Origin: Glandiceps talaboti | Taxonomy: Eukaryota > Hemichordata > Enteropneusta > Spengelidae | Direction of reading: 5' to 3' | Length of the DNA: 64,000 nucleotides | NCBI RefSeq assembly: GCF_964340395.1 | Contig: NC_135561.1 | Span: 4,177,501 to 4,241,500 of the forward strand | Shown here: positions 13,110 to 26,100 of the stretch, in pieces | Position numbering within the stretch: the stretch's first letter is position 1 | How the letters are laid out: every line of letters begins with the position of its first letter | The notes under the pieces: generated by a model | What the model was told of the DNA's origin: nothing | The model's database searches: none | What the model saw: the letters and a program-made list of their open reading frames with translations, nothing else | Made by a program: the position numbers and the translations under genes

Positions 13110-13421
13110 TTTGTCTGTTTTTAAAATAATTCACGACTTTCCGACAAAATTAAATGGGCTGGAGGTGACGCTGTGACCACTGGCAACATCACGCACTGTA
13201 TTGTGGGTAAATGTCAGATTAACCTTTGAACTTTGAACTAAATTAGTCAGATGCGGCGTTGTCATTTTTAATAATTACAATTATTTATGGTATTAAAATC
13301 ATCAAAATCTTGTAAATCTGTTCAGATATCAACAACAATAGGTAGTTATAGAGAATTTTTGAGAAATTTCTAAAAGTATATATCTGGGCGATTTCCGGTC
13401 ACCTGACAATACATTTCCAAC
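13110..13421. promoter_or_regulatory. divergent promoter between the coiled-coil gene and VPS11
   Basis: Only 312 bp separate the two start codons, which point away from each other, so the segment must hold both 5' UTRs and core promoters. Close to the VPS11 start is GTCACCTGAC (13398-13407), one base from the GTCACGTGAC element bound by TFEB/TFE3-type factors on lysosomal genes. The VPS11 start itself sits in AACATGGCG, a YY1-like context. No TATA box is evident. Confidence 0.6.
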
Positions 13422-14066
13422 ATGGCGTTTCTGCAGGTAAGTAATAATATCACTGTTATCAGACACTAAGACAATGTTTGTTGAAGAAGAATGGTTTTGT
13501 TTTATTTGGTCATTGGTGCACTATTTAAAGCCACAGGGGTGTAGGAATCTAAATTATTTTTTTCCTGACTTTGAGGGTGGCCATTGCTGAAACACTGAGG
13601 ACATATCTACATGGAATGGGTCCGCCTCTTTCTGTTGATCCTGGATTGAAGTTTAGTTGTCTAAATGTTGATCGTGAGCGATTTTAGGACGTGCTGTTGG
13701 TTTTCGTCTGATACCTCGGTATCAGTTGCTACATTTGTAGTCGTCACGTCCGTAGAAAACATTCGTTTGTGTACAATTCTGAGGTGAAGTACAGAATAAT
13801 ACATGTAATACACAACTTCAACACATCAAATATTTCATGTTCATTTGACTTGTTAATTGTTTTGATTTCTAATATAATTATAAGTTACTAGTATAATAAA
13901 TTTTATAAAGAACCCTTGCAGGAGAGCTACCGAAAGAATTTCGAATGTTTGTTTATTTCCTTATTTAATTATCGTTATTTATTTTGTGCTGTTGAAGAAG
14001 ACAAATTACAATGAAATGCCATAAAAAAGAGTTCATGAGTTCATTCACTTATTTTTTTTTCATGCT

Positions 14067-14164
<98 letters not shown>

Positions 14165-17100
14165 TGTACACACTCCAATGTGAACTACTGTAATGACTGA
14201 CATTTATCTTTCTTCTTACACAGTGGAGACGCTTTAACTTCTTTGACAAGGAAATAGTCAAAGATGAAAGTGGTCAAATCTATGATAAATTAAAGGTGGG
14301 TAGTACCAGTAAATTCACATGTTATTACTTTTTGTCAGCAGAATTCCGAAGCCTACACATGTGTTCATTTACATCTGTATTTGTCAGAGTTTGATGATAA
14401 TGTACTATGAGGAAGACTTTGCCACATGTAGAGGTCTCCATAGTGACAATAGTGTAGTGTAGAGTGGCTCAGTCATTACATCCACAACTAATACACATTT
14501 TATACAATAATTTTTGTAATTAGGCAGTCTTGATAACCATGACAGGTTTCATACAAAAGTGTGATCAATTTTTTACACAAATTCTCAAACTTCACAACTT
14601 CTGAATTGACCAGCACCCTGTAATTCTGATATTGTACTTAATGTAAAAAAACTACTGCAGCAATTCAAATGATATGTCTACCTACCTACCTGTCTGTCTG
14701 TCTGTCTGACTGACTGACTGACTGACTGACTGACTCAAGTCAATTTGATATACATCTTCGTCATGGAAATAGTAAGAACTGATCAGATTAGGTTTTGGAT
14801 ATTAAAATATTACTGCATCTTTTTTAAGAACTATTGTATTGTTTCTGTTGTTGGAGGTATTACACTTATGATACAACATGTTTATCACTGTTTTGATGGC
14901 AGGGAAATGTTATTACCAACAATAAAAGTTTTAATACATTGTATTCATAGCTATAATATACCTAGTGATAATGCTGTGCCATGATTCGCTAGAATCGGTC
15001 ACGTGATAGGAAAATAGAATAACTATTTCCTTAGGGAAATAGTTCCATCAACTTTTACATGGTCACGTGACCACCGTGCGTTCACAGCAGGTCAAAATGG
15101 CAGTTTCTGATGATGTCGTATGCCACCGCGAGTTCACAGCATGAGGTATATTATAAAACACATATTGCCTGGCCTATATTCGGGCTATAGCACCCGTTCA
15201 TTACCCCCTCGTGACTGTAAGTTACCAGAATCACATGCTATTTCCCGAGGCCAAAGGCCGAGGGAAATAGCATGTGATTATGGTAACTCACAGTCCCTCG
15301 GGTGTAATAAACGGGTGCTATAGCCCTCATGGCCAGGCAATATGTGTTCACTATAACATCACAAAATGAATTCATAAATTTGATAACATCTAGTCCATGT
15401 GTTATATATCTGTCCATTTTGTAGGATATCTCCATTGCAGTATGTGCCAGTGGACGTGGACAGATTGTGATAGGAGATATAGAAGGAACCATATTCTTTT
15501 TAAATAGGAATCTAGACCTGCATGCGTTCAGAGCCTATGAACTGAGAGTGACTCATTTATTTCAACTAAAACAGCATAACATATTGATATCTATTGGGGT
15601 AAGTATCCTTCACATTTATACAACTTTTGGTTCAGAAAGAGAATATTTACTAAAACTTTCTATGTTTGCTGCCAGATGTCCATTTTGGTTGAGATATGTA
15701 ATATAAGTTGTATGGTTCACGTTTTGTTAGCATCCATTAGGATAGTTTCAGTTCTTTATGTCCCCCAAATATGGGACACCCTCATGAGATAATTAAATAA
15801 TTTAAAAATTGGCAGCCAAGTGATTACTATAAGTGGAATATGATGTATTTTTCCCAAACAATACCAGCAGTTTACAGTCATGCATACATGACAAATATGA
15901 TATTGTGTTTTGTGTTTGTTGTCACTAGGAAGATGAACCAGGCATCAACCCACTTATTAAAGTATGGAATTTGGATAAGGTAAGGAATTTTATGGACTAG
16001 TCATTAAGTATTGGTGTACTACAAGTTTTGTTTTGACAGATTCCAATACACTTGAGACTTGGATTTGTTTTCATCAATTGATGATGAATGTGTTTCTTTT
16101 AAACTGAAATGAAATCCTGGGGATATAACATTTCATCAAGTTTTTGAACCCTTTCTTTAAATTTGTAATGATCTTAAACTTGGTCTTGTTATGTTTTATC
16201 CTGCTAGGTTGACAAGATGGGCAACCCTACATGTTGTAGACTTAGTCGTGCTATTCCCAGTAGCAACAAACCAACACCAGTCTCAGCAATTTGTGTCAGT
16301 GAAACCTTGAACATGATGGCCATAGGATTTACCGATGGTACAGTCACACTGGTCAAAGGAGATGTACTGAGAGACAGGTGGGGTTTAGGATTGATGTTTT
16401 GCTGGTTCTAACAAGTATTGCTTCTCCTATCACAACACAGTATTTTATCCCACATAAATTATGGGGGGGGGGGGGGGGGGAGAGGATCGCAATTTTTTTA
16501 TTTTGTAAAACACGGTTTGTGATTTCATTACAAAAGTCTAAGATCTTCACACTAATAGTAGTAGTGGGTTTGACCTTATGATTTCCATATTATGTAAACA
16601 TAACCCTATTCTACAGTCAGTTTGGTTGAATGTTCTACAATAGTAGATAATTTTCTCTTGAATTGCATTTTATTCCTTGCAGACATACCAAGACTAGGAC
16701 CATACACCAAGACAATAGTCGCATCACAGGGCTTGCTTTCAGACATTCACAGAAGTATATCACTCTGTTTATTGTCTGTGAAACTAGTGTAGTGTCAGTT
16801 AACATAACAATCAATGACAGAAAGGTAAGCTGATAATAAATGCTGCTCTATTTGTCTCTTTGTAAAATTCATGCTGCTATTGTTTAGAAATGAAAGAATA
16901 TTTGAAAAAATCACATGAAAGTTCTGTACTCTTTAATGGCTGGTGTGAATGTTTTGTGTATCACAACACTTGTCAGAAGCAGAAATATTTCTGATTCGAA
17001 AGTGGGCTGTTTTTGGTTTGGTATTGTAAGGTCACAAGACTAGATATGAGTACTTTGACATTTCACTTGCATCTTTGCACAGAAGAGACCAAGAGCTTAG

Positions 17101-20100
17101 ACAGCCAGGGATATCCACTTATAGAAACATATTCTTTGTTTTCAGGAGCAGTTAGACAGCCATGGATGTCCAGTAAGATGTAGTGTATTATCAGACAACA
17201 GTCAAGATTGTCAATTTGTGATTGGCAGAAGTGAAGTAAGTCACATTTTATCTGATTATATTTATTACATACACCTGGCAATTCATCATTATCCAATACA
17301 ACTTACAAGGAGAACATGAAGAATAATTCTCTCAATGATTGTGTATCAGAAATGAAACAGAACAGTGCCATCAATAGTTCACATTGCTACTATCTATTGT
17401 TTTTATCAAACAGGCTGTGTACTTCTACCAAGCCGATGGTAGAGGACCGTGCTTAGCATTTGAGGGGGATAAACTATTACTGCAGTGGTACAGAGGATAC
17501 TTGGTTCTTGTCAGTAGAGAAAATAAAACCATTCCAAGAGGTGCAACCGGGTCAGTCAGATATACTTTGATATTCATGATTAATGATAAAACACAATTAC
17601 AGTCAAATAACAACAAACGATATTATTTAACAGCAAGTTCTTAAAACTACATATTACATAAATAAATTGTATATGTTTGTTTTCATGTTCATCATTCAAC
17701 TCTCAAAAGAACACATTGAAATATACTGAAATATGTTTAGTTATCACCAGTTATTGTACAATATAAGGCATGGCAGTCAGGCATTCCAAATGATTTGAAA
17801 TATATACTTTTTGGATGCACCCAAAAACTACCACTGACATCAGGATCATAGAGAAGTATACATGTGTAAGCTTGTTAATGTCAAATAGGGGTGGTGTGCT
17901 GTCTCTAGGGTGAAAATCAAAATAAATGTATTTCTAGACGAATCTTTTGGAAAGCATTTACTATTGGTAAATACCACATCTCAAGTTGGCCCTTGTGTTA
18001 ATATATATTGTGTATTACAGGGGTGCTCCTACTAGGAATATGAATGTAGTCACTGTGTATGACATACAGAACAAATTTATAGGTAAGTGTGTGAACTTTC
18101 TCTGTTCTCTGCCCTTTCTTCACTCTATATTTGAATAACACATTTTTAGTTTGAATATTTGATACACAACTGTGTACTTTTATGTGAAGTGATAACCTAC
18201 CTGAGTGATTGCAAAACTGTCTGGTGAACCTGTAGAGCCCTTGGGAGACTGCTTGTAACTTTAAAAAAAAATATTGAGGATATTTTCCTTTACAAAACTA
18301 ATAATGAAATTGAATAACAATCTCAAAACATTTGAAAATATGAACAAAGAAATCTCACAAGGGACGGGTGCCAGTCTTTTTAAGTGCCCTGTGCTCAGCA
18401 TTTCATGTAATGCTGCACTATTGTACACATTATGATCTTTTTAGAGGCGAAGGCAATATATATATAGTTCATGCAGTTTACTTGGTAGTCGACAAAATTA
18501 TACTGATTTCAAGTGGTCATTGGGTTTACACATTAATGTCCAAAGGTGAATGACTATAGGCTGGACCTGATGGGTATTTCTGTTTGTATGGTAACTGTAT
18601 TTTCCCTGTCTTTGCCAGCTTATTCATCACCGATACCTGAAGTCCTTGATGTGTTATGTGAATGGGGTTCAATGTATGTATTATCAGGAGATCACAAAGT
18701 AAGTGTCGCCTATATGTTCTGAGTTCACTTTGACTTTGCCATATCCATAAGTTATCTTTATTAATAATATGATAATAGCACTTGTAAAGTGTCATCTATC
18801 CTAAAAGTTCATAGGCACTGAATGTTACAAAAGTGATAAAAACTACAAGTGGAAAACACACTAAAAGAGTCACAAAGGTCATTGACTATGAAAGAGTCCC
18901 ATGTAATAAAAATGTACGTGTACTTTTTTCAGTCTAACTTTGCTATATCCCTAGGTTATCTTTATTTTTACATGCCATCATATTTTAATAATCTATTTCT
19001 ATGTTTTGTGTTTACAGCTATATCATTTGCAGGAGAGAGACACACAGACAAAGTTAGAGATGTTGTTTAAGAAGAACCTGTATGTTATGGCTATAAGGTA
19101 GGTAATCATTAACCAAGGGTAAAAAATACACACAGGGCTACAAATTTACTATTTTTTTGATAGTGCTATCATATATAACTCTTATAATTAAAAACATGGA
19201 AAGCCTGGAGAAGACTTGGCTAAACATGATTACATTAAGTGTCCATTGTCATGTACTTGCAGACAACACACCTCAAGTTGACAAAAATGAATCTTTACCC
19301 AAAGCTTTGATGGGGTGAAATGAAAGGACTAACTCCAAAATGATGAATGTTGTAGAACATCATCTGATTGATTTAATTGTTGTTGTTGTTGTTGTTGCTG
19401 CTGTTGTTGGCCTTATCCATTGCGAAAGAAGACAAAGTCTCAAAGCTGTTTTTTGTGTTGAATTCTATTCATTAAAACAATGTGTGAAGAAAGAGAGATA
19501 TGAGGCCAAAATTATACAATAGTGTATGTTAATCTGTAAAAATTGAACAATTTTGTAATTTGCTGTATCAGGGAGTCATGATTAGGGTCTGAGATTTTAT
19601 CTATTGTTTTCAGCCTCGTTAAGTCAGCATTTGACTTTGATTTGGTTCTGTGACATTTTCTGTTGTTTGCACCTTGTTCAAAGTCAGCATTATCACTTTG
19701 ATTATGTTCTTAAACTTTTTGTCTTGTTTTGCAGCCTTGCTAAGAGTCAGCATTATGACTATGATGGACTGATAGATATATTTACACAGTATGGTGATCA
19801 TTTATACAGCAAAGGTGATCATGATGGTGCAATAGCTCAGTATATACGTACTATTGGTAGACTGGAACCTTCTTATGTGATTAGAAAGGTATGGACCTGC
19901 TGAGTTCCAATTGTTGATATTGTAAAGTCTTACACATGACCTACATTTAGATTGTAAAGTCTTTCACATGACCTATATTTAGATTGTAAAGTCTTACACA
20001 TGACCTACATTTAGATTGTAAAGTCTTATACATGACCTACATTTAGATTGTAAAGTCTTACACATGACCTACATTTAGATTGTAAAGTCTTACACATGAC

Positions 20101-23100
20101 CTACATTTAGATTGTAAAGTCTTACACATGACCTACATTTAGATTGTAAAGTCTTATACATGACCTACATTTAGATTGTAAAGTCTTACACATGACCTAC
20201 ATATAGAATTTAAAGTCTTACACATGACCTACATTTAGAATTTAAAGTCATACACATGACCTACATTTAGAATTTAAAGTCTTACACATGACCTACATTT
20301 AGATTGTAAAGTCTTACACATGACCTACATTTAGACTAAGTCTTACACATGACCTACATTTAGATTGTAAAGTCTTACACATGACCCACATTTAGATTGT
20401 AAAGTCTTACACATGACCCACATTTAGATTGTAGTCTTACACATGACCTACATTTAGACTAAGTCTTATACATGACCTACATTTAGACTAAGTCTTATAC
20501 ATGACCTACATTTAGATTGTAAAGTCTTACACATGACCTACATTTAGATTGTAAAGTCTTACACATGACCTACATTTAGATTGTAAAGTCTTACACATGA
20601 CCCACATTTAGATTGTAGTCTTACACATGACCTACATTTAGACTAAGTCTTATACATGACCTACATTTAGACTAAGTCTTATACATGACCTACATTTAGA
20701 TTGTAAAGTCTTACACATGACCTACATTTAGATTGTAAAGTCTTACACATGACCTACATTTAGATTGTAAAGTCTTTCACATGACCCACATTTAGATTGT
20801 AGTCTTACACATGACCTACATTTAGATTGTAAAGTCTTTCACATGACCTACATTTAGATTGTAAAGTCTTTCACATGACCCACATTTAGATTGTAGTCTT
20901 ACACATGACCTACATTTAGATTGTAAAGTCTTTCACATGACCCACATTTAGATTGTAGTCTTACACATGACCTACATTTAGATTGTAAAGTCTTACACAT
21001 GACCTACATTTAGATTGTAAAGTCTTTCACATGACCCACATTTAGATTGTAGTCTTACACATGACCTACATTTAGATTGTAAAGTCTTACACATGACCTA
21101 CATTTAGATTGTAAAGTCTTTCACATGACCCACATTTAGATTGTAGTCTTACACATGACCTACATTTAGATTGTAAAGTCTTACACATGACCTACATTTA
21201 GATTGTAAAGTCTTTCACATGACCCACATTTAGATTGTAGTCTTACACATGACCTACATTTAGATTGTAAAGTCTTACACATGACCTACATTTAGATTGT
21301 AAAGTCTTACACATGACCTACATTTAGATTGTAAAGTCTTTCACATGACCCAATATAGGTTGTAGTGACTTACATTTGACCTACACTTTAGTCTAATACA
21401 GACTAAACTTACTGTGTTTTCATGTGTAGTTTTTAGATGCCCAAAGGATACACAATCTAACTGCCTACCTACAAGAACTTCATAAACAATCTCTAGCAAA
21501 TGAAGATCATACAACCCTCCTACTCAATTGTTACACAAAGTTGAAAGATAATTCTAAACTGGATGAATTTATAATGGTAAGTGACGTAAACACTGCTCTT
21601 ATAAAGTATGTAGTTGAGCTACAACGCCATTGGTGCTATTTTTTTTATAGTTCTGAAGCACTATTTCTACTTTGAGTTAAGTAGTAATCCACTCGCTGAA
21701 ATATGAATATATATGAGGTAGCAATAATAAGGGTTTATATGTTATCACATTTTATCACTAACCTTCCTCTCGCCCGCCCTAGTACCGTTATTGCAGATCT
21801 CAAGTGATTACAAGCAAGATACATGAATTGAAATGACATGAGGTCAACATGTCTTCTCAATACAGGCCCCTCTACCACTTCACTACTAAATCAATTAAGA
21901 CAACACTATGCAGTGACAGTGTGGATAGGAAGCTTTTTACAATATTTACATGATGTGTGTATTAATTAATCATATCATCATATCAATTACGGCTAAGAAG
22001 GCTATGAGCTGATCGTGAGTCAAATACCAAAATTGCAACAGTCAAATGTTCAATAGACTGAGCATGTATACAGTTGCTACTAGTTATTTTTCACAATATA
22101 TGTATTAATGATACTTCAAATCATGTACTTAAAACATTTCTTCTTTTTTTTAGACCAAAGATAAGGAAGTTGACTTTGATGTGGAGACAGCCATCAAGGT
22201 AGGTAACTTTTATAGATCATCTTTATCTACAGACTTAACATGTTGTTTACAAATACCCCCCAACAACCTGAAGAAAACATTAAAAATAAGATGTTGTTAA
22301 CAAATACTTTAAGTTGAAATACTGTATAGTATGTACCTGCAGATCACTAACAGTTTGGTAGTGATATATTTTATATTTCATATAGTATATTTTGATGTTT
22401 TTCGCAGGTATGCCGGCAAGCTGGCTACTATAAACATGCATTATTCCTGGCAGAGAATCATGGCCAACATGACTGGTACCTGAAGGTACAACTAGAAGAT
22501 ATTATGGAGTATAACAAATCACTGAAATACATAGGAAAACTAGAGTTTGAAGAGGTAATGATATGTTCTACATATATTCATGTTTAGCTTTGAAGAGGTA
22601 ATCTATGCTGTACATACATATATGTTTATCTGTAAAGAGGTAATCTATGTTATACATACATGCATGTTTAGCTTTAAAGAGGTAATCTATGTTATACACA
22701 CATGTTTAGCTTTGAAGAGGTAATCTATATTATACATTCATGGTTAGCGTTGAAGAGGTAATCTATGTTATACATACATTCATGTTTAGCTTTGAAGAGG
22801 TAATCTATGTTATACATACATTCATGTTTAGCTTTAAAGAGGTAATCTATGTTATACATACATTCATGTTTAGCTTTGAAGAGGTAATCTATATTACATG
22901 TATACATTCATGGTTAGCGTTGAAGAGGTAATCTATGTTATACATACATTCATGTTTAGCTTTGAAGAGGTAATCTATGTTATACATACATTCATGTTTA
23001 GCTTTGAAGAGGTAATCTATGTTATACATACATTCATGTTTAGCTTTGAAGAGGCAATCTAGTTGTTACATGATACATTCTTGTTTTAGGTAGATTAGCA

Positions 23101-26100
23101 TCACACCTAAATAAATTAGAACTTTGTATTGTGCTAGGTGGTCAGATTGCATGCGTCTTCAACAAAATAAGTCAATGATACCTGTATTGCACCCAATATA
23201 AGGAAAAGGGCATTATTTAAAGATATTTGAGTTGAATATACAATTAAAAAATTATTCCAAATTTCATGTGATAAGACAAAACAACAAGGGTATTAACTGT
23301 ACTTGGTAGCGAAATGTGACATTTTATAACTTCGTAACTTCCCATAAATGAAAGAAAATTCATATTTAAGCCCAATGAATGCATTACTACTCATATGCTG
23401 ATAGATTCCAAGTTTCACAAATTTTATCACCCAGTTGTAAGATACTCAGTTCAGTTTATTTTGTATGTTGACACGTGTTTGAGTTGTTAAGTGTGTACAT
23501 GATGTTTGTTTATTTTGTCATATTTACAGGCAGAGAACAACTTAAAGAAGTATGGTAAAATCTTGATGAACGAAGTACCACAGGAAACTACAGAACTTCT
23601 GAAACTGTTGTGTACAGACTATAAACCTAGAGACAGTAAGTTAAATCTTTTGTGTACAGACTATAGACCTAGAGAGAGTAAGGTAAATCTTTTGTGTATA
23701 GACTACAAACCTAGAGACAGTAAGTTAAATCTTTTGTGTACAGACTATAGACCTAGAGAGAGTAAGGTAAATCTTTTGTGTATAGACTACAAACCTTAAG
23801 ATAGTAAGTTAAAATAATTAAAAGCATTGTTTATTTCCAAAAATTAAAATGGTTATTTTATTTACGTGAATATTTGTTTTTATTTTAGAGCCACTTGTAG
23901 ATGAGGCTGCTATGGATGGATCTATACTGCCTAAACCACTAAGAGCAAATGCAGAAGAGTTTATTCACATCTTTGTCAATAACTCTAGTAGACTTACAGA
24001 GTTCTTAGAACACATGATAAAGGTATAGTAGACTTACAGAGTTCTTAGAACACATGATAAAGGTATAGTAGACTTACAGAGTTCTTAGAACACATGATAA
24101 AGGTATAGTAGACTTACAGACTTCTTAGAACACATGATAAAGGTATAGTAGACTTACAGAGTTCTTAGAACACATGATAAAGGTATAGTAGACTTACAGA
24201 CTTCTTAGAACACATGATAAAGGTATAGTAGACTTACAGATTTCTTAGAACACATGATAAAGGTATAGTAGACTTACAGAGTTCTTAGAACACATGATAA
24301 AGGCATAGTAGACTTACAGAGTTCTTAGAACACATGATAAAGGTATAGTAGACTTACAGAGTTCTTGGAACACATTATAAAGGTATAGTAGACTTACAGA
24401 CTTCTTATAGCACACGATAAAGGTACCTGTAAGTTTGTATTGTCCTTTGTCTCTGATCTCTCCTGATTGGTTTTCTTGTCAATATTGACAGGTGCAGCCA
24501 TCGTGTTCTCCAATGATCTACAATACATTGTTAGAACTGTACTTACATGACTTAGCCCATGACGCTGAGAGGAAAGCTGATGTAGAAAGAAAAACTCTTA
24601 ATCTGTTACAGAATACTGAGGTAAGACTATGCTCGGCAATCTATATATTATCTGCCTTGTCTTTCTCTAGGCTATGATATCAGTTATAAAACCACTCCTC
24701 TTCCCCCTTCCCCCTCCCCACCTCCAACCACCACCCCATAAGCTAAAACCGTCAGTAATCAAACAGCAACCCCCGTATTTATTCCTTCTCCTTTGTTTAT
24801 CTAATTCTTCCTTTTGCTCCCCATTACCTCAATTCTGTCAATTTACATACTTCAAATTCTTCTAATCAATGAATTATCTTTTTCCAAATTCCTTTACAAA
24901 ATATCCTTTCATATTTTCACAAGATTATCCAGCTTACTTGACTACATTATAGTATACTATACAATTATTGCCTGGCTGTGAGGTCACTAGTAAATGTCTA
25001 TTACCATGAGGGCTGTTATTAGTATTTAGCAACTATTTCCTGAGGGGTAATATGATGTCTACTAGTGCCTGAATAAGGCCAGGCAATAAGTGTTTTATAA
25101 CACATCACATTCTCTGGCACATATTCTTTCTATAGTCAAAGCAAATCTGATAAGACTTCAATGCCACGTGAATAGTGCCCTAGGGAAATAGAATGCAGAT
25201 AGTGCCCCTACATGCAAATTAAGGTCACTATGGTTCAATATATCATGGTACAATCTAGACCAATCACTGAAGGCTATATAAAAATGATGTGTTATAATAG
25301 TCTATTAAAGCTAACAATATACACATAGATATATGTTTCATATATACAACAGACGTCTATATAACAATCAGCATTTATGATCATTGAATTCTCATATTTT
25401 AAGACTATTCTTTTATCTTCAACAGGCCCAGTATGACATTGATCAAGCACTTGTGTTGTGTCAAATGCATAACTTTAAAGCTGGTATCCTATACCTGTAT
25501 GAGAAAGCCAAAATGTAAGTTAATAAGGTTGATGAATATCAGATATAATATATAAAGAATGGCCCACATCAATATTGTACTTATGCTTGAGTTTAAACCA
25601 TGTCATTATGTATACACATGTGCCACAGCATTGTTTTCGATTTGTTTCGTCTTTTATGTTTCCATGTAGACAGGCAAAAACGGCTGACAGCCAATCGTAT
25701 AAACAGATGCAAACGTCGATTTGTTTCGTCTTTTGTGTTGCCGTGTAGACAGGCAAAAACGCCTGACAGCCTATCATATAAACAGATGCAAATGCATTAA
25801 AATAAAAATGATATTAGCTTTATTATTTGAAAACGTCATCATGTAAACATAGCCTTAGAGTTCAAATCAGATGATCAGACTTGTATGTCATTGACTACTA
25901 AGACAAAGGATAAATCTTCAATAATGGAACACACTCCTTACTACATGTTTTAACACTTCACTCCAATTTTATGTGAAGAACTATAACTCATTTACTTGGT
26001 AACTGTCGTGTTTACTTGGTAACAATTATTAACAGACCACTCAACTATGATAATCATGTGACTTTTATAAATATTTAAATTTCAGATATCAGCAAATTAT

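Noticed and set aside
19919-21357. CRISPR-like array
   Set aside because: Units are directly adjacent with no unique spacers, and the setting is a eukaryotic intron; it is a minisatellite.
22725-22931. Repetitive frames on both strands over the exon 15 array
   Set aside because: A 42-bp unit keeps any frame open; the actual VPS11 frame stops in the intron, so these are by-products.
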